From positions 13,387,736 to 13,451,735 of the forward strand of contig NC_044927.1 of the NCBI RefSeq assembly GCF_003576645.1: a DNA stretch of 64,000 bases, in the 5' to 3' direction. The notes under the pieces are model-generated. The model made no database searches. It had not been told where the DNA came from and saw nothing but the letters and a program-made list of their open reading frames with translations. How positions within the stretch are numbered: position 1 is the first letter of the stretch; each line of letters starts with the position of its first letter. The translations under genes and the position numbers were made by a program. Origin of the DNA: Ipomoea triloba. Lineage: Eukaryota; Streptophyta; Magnoliopsida; Solanales; Convolvulaceae. Below, one piece after another: positions 1-11,739 of this stretch.

Positions 1-56
<56 letters not shown>
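1..56. repeat. (AT)n microsatellite
   Basis: Uninterrupted AT dinucleotide run at the window edge, so its full length is unknown. The following bases to about 300 are AT-rich with no gene that I can see, apart from a short GC-rich patch near 262-292. Confidence 0.97.
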
Positions 57-59
<3 letters not shown>

Positions 60-299
60 ATATATTATATTTTCAAAGAATTCATTCCAGTTTACTAAAC
101 TGGAATAAATTTCCAGTCGAAATTCATTCCAGTTTAACATTTTTGGAGTTTTAATTTCAGTTTTATTTTTTATTTTAATTGTTTGAATTGTTAATATGTT
201 ATGTTGGTATTTAATATTTAGATATTAGACTTTGGATTTGGGTTATGCATAGTTATTACAGCGTCCCGCTATGTCGCGGCCCCCGACCGCCTTATCGTC

Positions 300-486
300 T
301 AGGAAATGTTAAAATTCGGAGGTCGTAAATCGAACCGAATTAAATCTAAACCAAAATCGAACCGCTTCAAACCGAACTGAAACCGAACCGAACTCTAATA
401 TTAAACCGAATAGTTTAATTTTTTTAAAACCGAAACCGAAACCCAAACAAAAAAAAACCGAACCGAAGACGGAAACGCCCACCCTA
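300..486. mobile_element. hAT-like terminal fragment
   Basis: The stretch is full of ACCGAA/CCGAAC repeats and ends in GCCCACCCTA, the complement of TAGGGTGGGC. This resembles the TAGGG-type ends and CGGTTCGG-rich interior of the hAT MITE at 28165-28744. No matching left end or 8-bp duplication was found, so it is probably a truncated or diverged copy. The assignment is inference from composition and one end. Confidence 0.35.
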
Positions 487-896
487 AGAAAAACTACTTC
501 CTGCTTCCGAATCTATATCCACTATCCAGATCATAAAGCGGCTACTAATTTTCCAAGAACAGAACAGAAGAGAATTCTGGTAGACTCTGCATGCTGTCCC
601 GTCCATCATCATCTTCAACAATTTCGGCTTCATCATCAACGTAACTTCTTCGTCGACAGCAGATCGACGATGGCTGGTCTCCTCAATGAACTGAAGCAGC
701 AGCGGATCGGATCCATGCATTCCGTCCTATAAAAAAAATGCAGCAGCCAACTCCTCTGTTGTTCTTCGCGACTATCCTCCGCCGCCGCCCTCTATTTTTT
801 CTCGATCGGCTTCTTCCACCTTTCTACTCTCTATTTTCCTCAATCCCCACCAAACACTAGATTATTCAACTCTCCAGGCAAATCGCTTGGGCCAAA
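487..896. other. Unassigned stretch with a possible relic promoter
   Basis: No convincing gene. A TATAAAAAA box at about 730 followed by a pyrimidine-rich stretch precedes the tubulin-like ATG at 897, as would be expected of a promoter and 5' leader carried along with that fragment. The short minus-strand reading frame at 484-720 has no recognisable features and I do not call it. Confidence 0.3.
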
Positions 897-1193
897 ATGC
901 GTGAGATTCTTCACACCCAAGGCGGCCAGTTAGGGGTCAATTTCATCTCCACTTACCCAAAAGATGGATCTATCGGAGAGTACAAATTAAAGCAAAATGA
1001 AAATTTGATTGCTATCCACTTTACTCTACTCCTCTGCACACCCGGCCGGGCCCCATTGAGATTGTATACTCTCACTAGCGCCAACCTTTGCACAACCCCA
1101 ACCACCAGCTCAGTCATTAGACCTCAAGAATTCCAGACCATGCGACGATCGGTGAGCTTTTGTCTCCTTCGCGGCAACATCTCGGTGATATGA
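897..1193 (+). pseudogene. Beta-tubulin N-terminal fragment (pseudogene)
   Basis: The frame opens with MREILHTQGGQLGVNF, which matches the very conserved beta-tubulin start (Met-Arg-Glu-Ile-Leu-His, then Gln-Gly-Gly-Gln, then Gly). The MREI tetrapeptide is also the beta-tubulin autoregulatory signal in animals. After about residue 16 the frame of 98 codons no longer resembles tubulin: the invariant Cys and the next nucleotide-binding residues are missing or replaced. A functional beta-tubulin is about 445 residues, so this is a captured or decayed 5' fragment, perhaps moved by a transposon. Nothing recognisable as tubulin was found in the following 500 bases. Identity of the first 16 codons is fairly sure; the extent is not. 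Confidence 0.45.
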
Positions 1194-1744
1194 TGAACCG
1201 TCGGCAGCAGCGATGGCGAGATTGAAGAACACGCAAGACTAGTTTTGGCATTTTGGTGGAGTCTCCAGTCTACACTGCACGGGCCCCGAAATAAGATTAG
1301 TGGAGCTGCCACTTTTAGTGGGAATCAATTCCCATGGAGAGGAGATCAGAGCCAATGACTCACTGGTCGGGTTACTAGAGGGCTTAGTCTCAATTGATCT
1401 TTGTATCATCCGGATCAAGCTGCATTCACGTATCATCTTTTTTGGTTTTGAGGGGAGACCGTGCGGGATATTCTAGCTCGGGATCTCTCCCTTTGATGGT
1501 TGCCCTGTGTTTACTTATTTTTACTATCCTTTCTGCCTAACAACCTCACACAACCAATAAGTCCCAACACAATGGAAGCGTATCAATCACCATCATCTTG
1601 ATAACCGATCGCGAAAAATTTAGAACATGATTAATTTGCATGTCAGAAATCCGGTGTGTGGCAAGGTTACCAAATTCAAAATGGAAAAATAATAAAAAAT
1701 TTAAAACTAATCACCCCTCTTGTATGGGAGTGTAAGAAATACAT
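1194..1744. other. Unassigned non-coding stretch
   Basis: No gene recognised. Short minus-strand frames at 1124-1312 and 1239-1436 have no family features. Similarity to the gag region of element C begins only near 1745, so the 5' LTR and primer site of element E are absent here. Confidence 0.4.
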
Positions 1745-1751
1745 GTAGCAA

Positions 1752-4141
1752 TTCCATTAGAAGAATCAAAAATCAACCGAGTGAATCCACCGGAGCATAT
1801 TCGAGAAGATGAATATTATGAAGTACCGCAAGAGAAACAAAGATCCATAGCTGATTATATGACGTCAGATATTAACATGCATAACTCCATTTACGTACCA
1901 CCATTATAGAACGTAAACTTTCATGTGCACCCGACCATCCTCACTTTGGTTCAGAACAGCCAGTATTCAGGATTACCTTCAGAGGATCCACATGCTCATA
2001 TTACTAGATTTATTCGAGCTCGCGGGATATACAGACAAGAGGGAGTAAGTGAAGAAATTATCAGACTGAAGTTATTTCCATTTTCAGTAATTGGAGAAGC
2101 AGCACGATGGCTAGAAAGTCAGGATGTCCATCATTTCAGATCATGGCAGCAGTTGCATAAAGGATTTATGAACGAGTTTTTCCTAATCACTAAGGCCATG
2201 AGGATTCGGAGACATATCCAAGAATTCAAGCAAGGTAGATTGGAGAGTTTAGGAGAAGCCTGGAGGTGATTTAAGGTTTTGAAAAGACAATGCCCGCACG
2301 ATCTAATGCATCCATGGGATGTAATCAGCTCATTTTATGGAGGCTTGACTAACGAAAGGAAAATGCTCCTTGACTGATCTTTGAGTGGTGCGTTTGTCTC
2401 ATTAGCATTGCCAAAAGCGAAAGAGCTAATAGAAAGAATTTCAAAAAATACTTCGTGTTGGTATGACAGAAGAGAAGAACATGGCGGCATGTATGAGGTC
2501 AACAGTCATGTAGCAAACGAAGCAAAGATTGAAGCAATGAATCACGAAATCAAAAAGTTACAGGCTATGGTAAAGAAAATGGAAGGGAAGACGAAACCCT
2601 ATATGGCTTTAGCGTTATATTGCAACATTTGTGGAGGACTGCACGACACCAACATATGTACATCACCGTCTGCAGCTGAACATGTAGAGGCGGTTGATTA
2701 TCAAAGAGGTCCTAGCTATAATGCCTATGGAGGAAACCAAAGACAGAACAACAATTGGAAACAGGGAGATGGGTGGAACAATAACGATGAAGGATTTCAA
2801 ACAAGAGTGCATTACAACTACGGAAACAAACCGACCTACAGGCAGAACGAGAAGGGAAGGCTTACTTATGGTCAAAATCAAGGAAATGGAGGCCAAATGA
2901 CTCATTATAAACCTCAGTACAACTCTCAGTTGGATTACACCCAACAAAGAAGGGATGATATAAGAAAAGTGGACGAGAGACTTACAAGAACCATCATGGA
3001 GTTAAAGAATGATCGAGCCAATCTGAAGCAAGAAATTACGCATGAAATTAGACAAGAAATTTCGAGTTTAAGACAAGAATCAAAGGCCACTCTCAAGACA
3101 ATCGAAAATCAGATATCCCAAATGTTCAAGATGATATCCGAAAGACATTATGGACAACTTCCCAGTAACATAGAAAACAATCCCAAAGAGAGAGTCAATG
3201 CAATAGAAGCAGTTGAAGAAAGGCATGACGGATGCGATCCAATAGACATAATCTGTGGAATATGCAACAGTGAGAAAGGAAGAATGAAGGAAAAAGAAAA
3301 GACTACCTCTTGTAGTCTGAGCCTTGAAACAAACATTGAAGACGCTTCTTGTAGAATTTCAATGAAGAGAGAAGAAGGCAAGATCACCTCTTGTGATCAA
3401 ATTAAAGAGAATGTGTCACAACAATGCAAAGTCAAAACTTCAAAAGAAAAAGAAAGGGCAAGGAAAGGTACATTTAACGCTTTCATTCAAAAATTCTTTA
3501 ATGATAAGCAATGTCATAAATTGTTTGAGGATGATACTTGTGATGACTATGCTTGTTTGAGCAAAGAGATCACGACTTGTATGACTACGGGTTACCCCAT
3601 AAAGAAGGGTGACCCAGGAGCTTTAGTAGTCCCTTGTTCTATAAAGGACATGGATTTTCCGAATGCTTTGGTTGATCTTGGAGCTTCAATCAATTTGATG
3701 CCCTCTAGTCTGTTCGAACGATTAAGCTTACCTAGTTTAAAACCGACAAGGCTTTCACTTCGCCTAGGTGACGGAACCACACAGTAACTGGAAGGTTTAG
3801 CGGAAGATGTATTGGTGAAAGTAGGAAAATTTCTAGTGCCAGTCGATTTTATCGTTTGTGAAATGGGAAAGGATGAGCCCTTTGGCTCTTTAATACTCGG
3901 TAGACCATTTTTGGCTACATGCCATGCTCGTATAGATGTAAGCTCGGGCGAAATTGCCTTCAGATTTGACAGACAAACTGAGAAGGAAGGAAAAGAATGA
4001 TTGGAAAAGAAAGATGAAGAATTGAAAGCCATGGTCAAAGCAAGGACCAAGACCAAGCCAAAGTGGAAGAATGAAAAACTAATCTGGAAAAACACTTGGG
4101 TGCCAAAATGCTTTCAAACCACTACGAATGAATATGGTTGA
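1752..4141 (+). pseudogene. E gag-protease, broken
   Basis: Retrotransposon Gag capsid domain at about 1925-2350 (SQYSGLPSEDPHAH, then LKLFPFSVIGEAARW), an Athila-type zinc knuckle CNICGGLHDTNIC near 2622, an Asn/Gln-rich stretch, a coiled coil near 2960-3140, and an aspartic protease with active-site-like DLGAS at about 3671 and ILGRPF at about 3894. The reading frame has in-frame stops at about 1907 (TAG), 2267 (TGA), 2375 (TGA), 3785 (TAA) and 3998 (TGA). Final residues before the TGA at 4139 match the C product. The product would be capsid, nucleocapsid and protease of the element particle; this copy cannot make them. The N-terminus is truncated. Confidence 0.88.
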
Positions 4142-4160
4142 GAAGAAAGGAGACACATTG

Positions 4161-4209
4161 CGTCTAGCCAGAGACGTAAAATGTGGCGCTGCTTGGGAGG
4201 CAACCCAAG
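4161..4209 (+). promoter_or_regulatory. Double-hairpin motif after E gag-pro
   Basis: Nineteen nucleotides after the gag-pro stop lie two perfect small inverted repeats: CGTCT-N6-AGACG (4161-4176) and CTTGGG-AGGCAA-CCCAAG (4192-4209), joined by an A-rich linker containing GTGGCGCT. The same arrangement recurs in elements A, B, C and D with changes on both sides of the stems. Its function is unknown; an RNA signal acting near the end of the first cistron is inferred. Confidence 0.75.
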
Positions 4210-4384
4210 GTTTAATAATTACTTTATGATTATTTTTACGTTTTGTTTTAATGCTTTATTAGTATTCTACTTGGTATGTGTTTTTGGGAGACTAATTTAT
4301 AGGTTTAATGACCGAAAAATGCTACGGGAAGGCCAAAACCGGACAAAAGGCGAACGAAAAAAATCGAAAACCAGAGGAAAACCC

Positions 4385-4477
4385 CGAACTGGACCGTCCA
4401 CGTGCCATTCACGCGTGAAGGACACGTGGATGGATTCCAGTAGCCATCCACGCGTCCAGTCACGCGTGTAGGCCACG
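4385..4477 (+). promoter_or_regulatory. E internal CACGCGTG palindrome cluster
   Basis: Four or more imperfect palindromes built on CACGTG, CACGCGTG and CACGCGTC occur just before the D insertion. Position, between gag-pro and the downstream ORF, matches the clusters at 51150-51300 (C), 47282-47430 (A) and 57980-58130 (B). The TATA-like box seen in the other copies is not visible because D was inserted here and a little E sequence was lost. Part of a probable internal promoter. Confidence 0.55.
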
Positions 4478-5794
4478 TGATATCTTTGATTCGTAACACG
4501 TTTTCACCACTCTCTTTAACCTTTTTGATAACAAAATGCTTGTAGTTGAGTTGGAACCTATGACTTGTTTGTGTGAATTGATGTTCTTTAGATAAAATGG
4601 TTGCAATGAGTCATTTGGAAGTTTTTTGGAGCATAAAGGGACGATGTTAGAGGTCGCGGGGAGTGCACTCAAGAACATCCAGAGAAGAATGCAAAAAGGA
4701 GGCTGAAATGCCAGCCATACGGCCTCCCATACGGCCGTATGGCTAGCCGTATTGCCCCGATCAGCAAAGAAAGAAAATGGCCTGGCATACGGCCTCTCAT
4801 ACGGCCGTATACCAGGCCGTATACCCCGTACTCTGCATAGTATTTAAGCTATTTTTCTGCATTTTTGTACCCAAGTCCGAACCCTAGAGACTTTAGAACT
4901 AATTTCCCTCATTTCCTTAGCAATTATTAGCTTAGTATAGCTTAGATTAACATTTGGGGAACACACTTGGAGATTGTATTGAAGATTTGGAAGGGATTCC
5001 AACAACATTTTCTTCCTCATTGATAGTAAAATTCTCATTTTCCTCTTCTCCAACTTGTCTTTACATTTATTGCATGTTTATGTTTTCCTTGTTGAAACTT
5101 GCTATATTTACCATTAATATGAGTGAGTAGTCTTATATATGGGTTAGATTAGGTGTTTATTACATCTATTGATGCTTGTTATGTGATTATTGCACAAAAG
5201 GGGATGAACACACATTTAGGGTTCTTAAGTTTGAATTGGGTTTATTTCTTTCTTTCAATAGTTAGTGGCCAATGATTATTGTTTGTCCTTGGAAAGTATT
5301 TCATTTCAATGGAAGTTGGATGGAAGATTTAACCCAACCTAATCTCAAACCCATTTTCTCTTCTATGGAAATAGGGGTAGATTTGCGACTAAATAGCTTT
5401 TGTTCTTCAAGAACTTAGGTTGGTTCACCATGGAAATGGGACAACCTTTGTTCTAATCATTGGGAACTTGGATTTCTTTGTGCTAGCCTTAAGAATCTAG
5501 GGCCATTGTTCATCTCCCAATCCTAGTGTTAATGCGTCAATAGAGTAATTCACCTAATTTAACCCATCTTTCCAAATAGTATTTTCACCTAATTTAATCT
5601 TGTTTTGCCCTTTTATCCAAAATTCCAAAAATACTTTAGTTAAATCTAAAACAAAAATATGTTTTGCTTGGATCCTTATGGGTTTCAAGACCTTGGTGAC
5701 TAGAGTCTAGGTGATTACTCCTTACGTGCCATAAAATCAAATCCCCGTGGTTCGACTTTACACCCATTTTCACACTCCCGCTCACACCGTATCA
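4478..5794 (+). mobile_element. D 5' LTR
   Basis: Starts TGATATCTTTGATTCG and ends CCGTATCA, giving TGAT/ATCA ends. Matches 15964-17274 nearly base for base, with scattered substitutions. U3 contains the palindrome cluster at 4711-4829 (ATACGGCCGTAT twice, plus half sites), then TATTTAAG at 4841-4848 and AACCCTAG 39 bases further on, where the transcript probably begins. The primer site lies six bases beyond the end. Confidence 0.9.
4711..4848 (+). promoter_or_regulatory. D LTR promoter: TACGGCCGTA palindromes plus TATA
   Basis: Repeated CATACGG/CCGTATG half sites and two perfect ATACGGCCGTAT palindromes precede TATTTAAG at 4841. The same palindrome class precedes a TATA box inside D at 9655-9930, and recurs in the 3' LTR at 16197-16312. 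I infer a binding site for a dimeric host factor or a methylation-sensitive promoter module. Confidence 0.6.
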
Positions 5795-5799
5795 CATTT

Positions 5800-5816
5800 T
5801 GGCGTCGTTGCCGTGA
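5800..5816 (+). other. D primer binding site (tRNA-Asp)
   Basis: TGGCGTCGTTGCCGTGA matches the complement of the plant tRNA-Asp(GUC) 3' end, TGGCGCCGTTGCCGGGG, at 14 of 17 positions. It lies five bases after the 5' LTR. tRNA-Asp priming is typical of Athila/Tat elements; the intact form of the site is seen in element A at 49606-49622. Confidence 0.8.
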
Positions 5817-5988
5817 TTGGCAATTTGGTGGTATTGAGTCTTTGCCTTTATTTTTCTAGCATTAAGGTTAGCAAACCTTTAGGAGATCAAGCTTTTAATT
5901 TTGCTTTTGTTTTATTTGCACTAACCCATAACCAAGTTGTTTCCAAGTATTTTGTTTGGTGTTAGTTGATAGGTGTCCCTATTGGTTT

Positions 5989-8900
5989 ATGCACACAAGG
6001 TCAAAGGGGAGAGTGAACTTGCTTCCCCTTAACCAAGAACACTTGAGGGACATAAGGAGGGAAAAGAAGTTGTTGCTCGGTTGGCTCAAGGAATTTGAAA
6101 ACTTTGAAATAGAAATGGAAACCAGAGATACGAGCAACCCGTGACAAATCTCCCCGAATGGAACAAGCACCCAACAAAGCCCAAGACAAGGGGAGCACCA
6201 CGAAGAAAACCAAGGAGGGCAACCGAATGTTCCTCAAGTACCGGTACCTGCCATTCAAATACTGATACCACAATATCCAAACATGAACCCCTACTTTGGT
6301 GGTGGAATGGGGATGCCACAAACACAATTTCCTTACTTTCAAGGTGGCATACCCCATGGGTATGGGCAAGATCAACAACAAGCTCCTCAACAACAAGGGC
6401 AAGGGGTTGGGATGCAACATCTCTTAAACCAAATGAATCCCAATTTCTTGCAACAATTTGCTCAAAATTTCCCACAAGGAGTTCCCCCGGTGTTTCAACA
6501 AGGTGTACAACCACCAATGGCAGCCCACTTAGCCCCGGAATTTGAGGAAGAGGATTGTATTGTGTACCCGGGAGTGGATGCCAACAACTTCGAGCTAAAG
6601 ACATCCCTTATTCAAATGGTTCAAGCCAATCAATTTGGGGGTGCAAGAGTTGAGGAAAGGCCCATGTTGTACATTTTGATAGGATTTGCAACACAATCAA
6701 GATGAATGGAATTCCTACTGATGCTATCAAGTTGAGATTGTTTCCCTTCTCATTAAGGGATCAAGCATTAAGTTGGCTAACTCTTTCTCGGCCAACCACT
6801 TTTTGACATGGGAGCAACTATACAAGGCCTTTATGCAAGAATATTGCCCTCCTTCCAAGGCCGCAAAATTGAAAAAACTCATCCAAAATTTCCAACAGTT
6901 CGGAAACGAAGATCTTCATGAGGCATGGAAAAGGTTCAAGGATTTAAGGAGACAATGCCCCAAGAACTTGCTTACTCTGGGAGACTTCATATCATCTTTC
7001 TATGAGGGACTATTGGATAGTTCCAAAATCATCCTCGACACATCATCTTATGGAGGAATCTTCATGGATATGGGGTCGGATTATGGGGAACAATTGATAA
7101 AGAGAATCACTTCCAATACAGAATCTTGGTATAATGAAAGAAGTGAACCTCCCAAGAAAGAAAAATCGGCCGGAATGTTTGAGGTTGATGACAAGATGGC
7201 AGTGCAAGCACAGTTAGATTCTATACAACACATGTTGAAACAAATGATGCAAGGGCCAAAACAGAGTGTGCAAGCAGTGACTCAACCGCCACCTCAAGCT
7301 CCTTACACCCCCGCTCCCTACTCTTATCCATCTTCTCCTTGTCATTCACCCGGACCGTAGAGTATGGCTATGGTAGCTTGTTATGCTATATGTGGAGGGA
7401 ACCATGCTTCCCAATCTTGTTATTTGTTGGATGGTAATGGCCAAGGCTCATCACAAAGTGTGGAACAAATTAATATGATTGCGTATTCTAGACCCCAAGG
7501 CCAAGGTCAAGGCTACCAAAGTTTCGGGCAACAAGGAAGAAATCAATATGGAAATCAATGGAATAATCAAGGAAGAAATCCACCTCCGGGTTTTCAAGGG
7601 AACCAAGGCAATAGAGGAGGAAATCAAGGAAACCAATGGAGAGGAAACCAAAATCAAAATCAATGGAACCAACAAGGGACCTCTCAACCCCCTCAAGACC
7701 CGGATATGAAATCTTTTATGACCATGATGATGAACCAAATGGGCAAGCTACAAGCCGAGATGGAGAATCTTAGAACTCAATGCGGTAGAAACAAATAAGA
7801 ACCTTCTCAAGCACCGTCTTCTAGTGGTAAACTTCCGGCCACCACCGAGAATCCAAGACACCAAGTTAATGTTGTCACCACTAGGAGTGGATTAGCATTG
7901 AAAGACCCACCTTACCCCACCGATGATCGAACTCAAGAAAGAGAGGTGGAGGAGGGTGTGAATGAGCAAGAAAAAGGTGACAAGGAAGAGGAGATAGTGG
8001 TTGAAAGTGATAATGAAGAGGAGCCTTTGATTCAAAAAGACAAGTCAAAAGGAAAGGCTCCCGTACTAGAACAAAGTGCCCGAAGCAAGAAGAAAATGAG
8101 TAAGGATAAGGAGATTGATGACTCGGTGATACCGTACAACTTGTTACCATTTCCACAAAGGTTGTGGAAATCAAAAGAGTCCGAAAGGGAGAGCAAATTC
8201 CACAAGATGCTTGATAAGTTGGAAATCTCTATGCCGTTTGTTGAAGCTGTGGCTCAAATACCCTCATACAAGATATTTTTGAAAAACATTTTGAGTAACA
8301 AGAAGAAACCTGAAAAGAGTGCAGTTGTAGATTTGAGTGAGGGAGTTTTGACATGTGCAGTGCTTCAACAGAAATTGCCTCCCATGTTAAAAGATCCCGG
8401 TAGTTTCGCCATTCCTTGTATTACCGGTGGATTTGTGGTAGGAGGTGCTTTGTGTGACCTAGGGGCAAGTGTCAGTTTGATGCTCTATTCTATGTGCAAG
8501 AGGCTAAACCTTGGTGAGCCCAAGCCTACCACTATGACTCTTCAGATGGCCGACCGTTTAGTGAAGCGCCTGGTGGGCGTCCTTGAGGATATCCCCGTAA
8601 TGATTAATCAATACTTTATACCGGGGGACTTTGTTGTTCTTGATGTGGAGGAGGATGCCAAGGTTCCCATCATCCTTGGTAGGCCTTTTATAGCTACCGC
8701 CGGAGCGATTATTGATGTGAAGAGGCGCAAGTTGGTGATGGAGGTGGCCGAAAACAAGATCGGGTTTGATATCTTTAAGATAGCCAAGCATCAACCATCT
8801 TATGTTGATGAGTGCAAAATGGTGAAGGCTATGGAGGAAAGCGTTGAAGAGACCCAAAAGAACAACCAAGGAGACATGATTGATATCCGTCGGTTCGGGC

Positions 8901-8989
8901 CGAAGAAGCAATGTCACTCGATCATTATCAAACTGATTGCAATTTTTTTCTGTCCGCGAAGATCCCACCAGAGCGCCTTCTACTTCTAA
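5989..8989 (+). pseudogene. D gag-protease, broken
   Basis: The start MHTRSKG at 5989 parallels MHTRAKG in element C. After a Pro/Gln/Gly-rich N-terminal part (6283-6530) come the Gag domain (LRLFPFSLRDQALSWL near 6735, then TWEQLYKAFMQEYCPPSKAAK at 6809), a zinc knuckle CYAICGGNHASQSC near 7379, Gln/Asn/Gly-rich repeats to about 7690, and an aspartic protease with DLGAS at 8457 and ILGRPF at 8671. In-frame stops at 6142, 7358 and 7796 and frameshifts near 6660 and 6775 inactivate it. No pol domains follow the protease; the frame ends at 8989. Capsid, nucleocapsid and protease functions are inferred from family. Confidence 0.87.
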
Positions 8990-9242
8990 TAGGCCATGAA
9001 CTAGATCAGAATCATTCTCAACGAGTCCATAGGAAGTGATCCCATTTTTTTTCTTCGGGTCCGGGTAAAGACCAAAGATCTTGAGCTAATTTCAAGCCCC
9101 ATGAGAAAAATAAAGCTTTGAAAAATGGAGGGAATTTCTTTGGTCCTAATGGTTTCTACAAGAGATGGAGGAAGGAGTTTGCCAAGTTCAAAAAGCCACC
9201 GGACTATTTGGTCTCCAACCAAACATGATGAAAATAAGGTCG

Positions 9243-9289
9243 AGTCGAGCTAGTGACATTAAACTTAGCGCTTCATGGGGCACCCCATG
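9243..9289 (+). promoter_or_regulatory. Double-hairpin motif after D gag-pro
   Basis: A diverged copy of the motif at 4161-4209. The first stem is short (GTC...GAC, 9244-9257) but the second is longer than in other elements: CATGGGG-CA-CCCCATG (9274-9289). The linker retains TTAAACTTAGCGCTT. It lies about 250 bases after the present gag-pro stop, so the D reading frame may once have been longer. The stem sequence differs from those in C and A yet still pairs. Confidence 0.65.
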
Positions 9290-9654
9290 TTATCTTACCT
9301 TCTTGCATTTTAATTTTCTTGCATTTTCATTTCATGCCTTTACTTACTTTCATTCTGTTTTAAGAGTTAGAACTTGTCCCTAAGTGTTTTGGCACATATC
9401 TCTTGCATTTCATAAAGTTTAAGGTGTTGCATTGCATCGGGGTATTAAGTTGATTGCTTTTGGGTGATTTGAATTGCAAAATTTGAGTGAAGATTGATCT
9501 TAAATGCATTGAAGAGTGTTGAGGATATTGGAAATTTGCATAAACTTGATTGGTTGATGAGCTATAATGTTTAGAAGTTGTTTGGGGATGCATTGGTGTT
9601 GAAAACATGGCATTTGGTACAAAAATCACAATTTTGGAGTTTGAAGGAGGCCCC
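9290..9654 (+). other. D non-coding spacer
   Basis: T-rich sequence between the double hairpin and the palindromes, without a supportable reading frame. The 225-codon minus-strand frame across 9360-10037 runs through the promoter-like palindromes and has no homologue in the other elements; I regard it as chance. Confidence 0.5.
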
Positions 9655-9961
9655 AAACGGCCCCCTATACGGCCGTGTGCATGGCCGTATGAAATATAGT
9701 GCATTCTAGTGAGTTTTAAGCTTTTCGAAGACCTTGCATACAGCCACCCATACGGCCGTATCAAAAAGGGGACTTTCCAGTGAGTTATTCGGTTTCTAGG
9801 TGCCTGGCATACGACCGTATGCCAGGCCGTATCAATTTCACCCGTTCCAGTACGTTCTTCGCGAAAGATGGGCCTGGTATATAGCCTCTCATACGGCCGT
9901 ATACCAAGCCGTTTGCCCACTGTATAAAAGAAAAAATTTCCCCATTTCAGCCAAACCCTAG
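9655..9961 (+). promoter_or_regulatory. D internal promoter-like module
   Basis: Several CATACGG/CCGTATG half sites and near-palindromes lead to TGTATAAAAG at 9921-9930 and AACCCTAG at 9954, the same order and nearly the same spacing as in the D LTR (palindromes, TATTTAAG, AACCCTAG). The next ATG in a conserved frame is 10099, with a splice donor right behind it. I infer that the downstream ORF has its own promoter, derived from or convergent on the LTR promoter. Confidence 0.6.
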
Positions 9962-11739
9962 TCTTCCCCACTCCCAAATCTCCCAAATCTCTCTCTCTAC
10001 AACCCTCCCCACCCAAAACCCACGGCCATCTCTGCACATTTTCTCCATTAAAGCTTTAAGGCTCAAGCTTCTTCTTCAATTTCTCTCTTTTCCCACTCAT
10101 GGCTTCAAGGTTTGAATTCAAAATCTTTCACATTCCCTCTCAAATTTCTGAAATTTTTGCTCTCATGAACATATAACTTTAATTTATGGTATTATTTGAT
10201 AGATTCTAGTTTCTTAGCATGTTTCTAGTTGTTAATTTTCTCTATTCATGTACATATACTTCAATTTTGCTCTTATGGTGTTCACATTTGCTTTTGGAGT
10301 TCTACCTAGCACACCCACTTCCCCCAACTTGTTCTTATGCATATACTTTGAATTTTGAAGCGGGTGTTGCAATTTCTAAGCTTAGGAAACATTGTAAATG
10401 TTGTTTTTCTTAATTTTGTTGCCTTATTTCTCTTGTGAACATCTGAAAATTCAAAAAAAAAACCGAAAAAAAAAGTTCATTACATTATTGATTTCAGTCT
10501 AGGCATAGAAATAGTAGAGAGGTGTGATTAGAATTAGTCTTGAAGCCATGTTCTTGATAGATTCTTGTATATAGTTGAATAGTTGAAACCATGTCCTAAC
10601 CCATACACCCACACTTGTATATTTCATTTGAGCCCTGTTTGCAGACCACAGCGCAAGAAATCTGCAGCGAAAAAACCCGCTGACACCATTCCACCCGTCC
10701 AAGGGCCAGCAGAAATGATATTCCCTAACACTGACCATCAAGAGCGCTATGCGTGGTTTCGAAAACAGAAGATCTACACGAACTATGTCCTCAATACGGA
10801 TGTGGCGGAACATTATGGAGTCAAATAGGAAATTTTGTCAATGACAGAGTTGCCAGAATGGAAGGCTTTACTAGTGGATTTTCAAGAGAGGACTCACACG
10901 GCCTTACTACTTGAGGTCATGGCGACCCTACAGGTTCAAAGTTTTGATTTGCCCTCCACTCGCAACATATCATTCATAGCGGGGGGCTTAGCATTCCATT
11001 TGAGTGCAGACTAGATCAGTCAATATATGGAGATGGATGCTATTCAAAACTTGGATGAGGATGCAATGGACGAAAAGGTTGTGACCATCGAACAGCGCTG
11101 CAAACAGCGTCTTTGGGATGACTTGACAGATGAAGACACTGTATTCAAAACTTCCACAAGCCGGTCCTCAAGTTTCACCAACATGGCCCACAAGTTTATG
11201 CACCACGTTCTGACTCGTTCTGTTTGTGGCCGCCATGACTCCATTGGCGTTCTGGTCAGGCGCCGCCACGTACACATGGGAATGGTCATTGCAAACTTGT
11301 TCCAAAACCAAGAAAAACCCAAGGTGAGGGGCTTATTCTTGGGTCCTTACCTTACCAGAATTTTGCGCAATACACAAAGGGTGCGCCTCACCCAACCCAG
11401 TCGCCAAGGCGTGCAAGAGATAACAGTGGAACTCATGGCTGCCATCTATCAACAACTGCCACAAGCAAAAAGAGCGCGTGTTGAACAAGGGAATCGTGGG
11501 CGAGCTGAGCCAGCTGAAGGAGGGAATGAAGATGAGCCCGTTGGGGGCGCCCCTGCTGATGAGCCGATGAGGCTCAATTTTGAACAACAAGTGTTAGCCC
11601 AACTGGGCGCCATGCAACTCCAGATGGGGCAGATTTACCAGCAGGTTGGGCTGGTACAGACCGAGCAGCAGCAGATCAATACCGGGGTGCAAACCCTGAA
11701 CACGAGGGTTGATCATCTTGAGGGGGCAGTGACCCACAG

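Noticed and set aside
240..310. GC-rich patch as a tRNA or rRNA fragment
   Set aside because: No A/B box, cloverleaf or rRNA core sequence could be recognised.
5956..5988. Upstream start for D gag
   Set aside because: The first codons before 5989 are not shared with element C, whereas MHTR(S/A)KG at 5989 is.
9360..10037. 225-codon minus-strand frame
   Set aside because: It reads antisense through the palindromic promoter module of element D, has no family features and is not kept in the related elements; palindromic GC-rich DNA lacks stops by composition.
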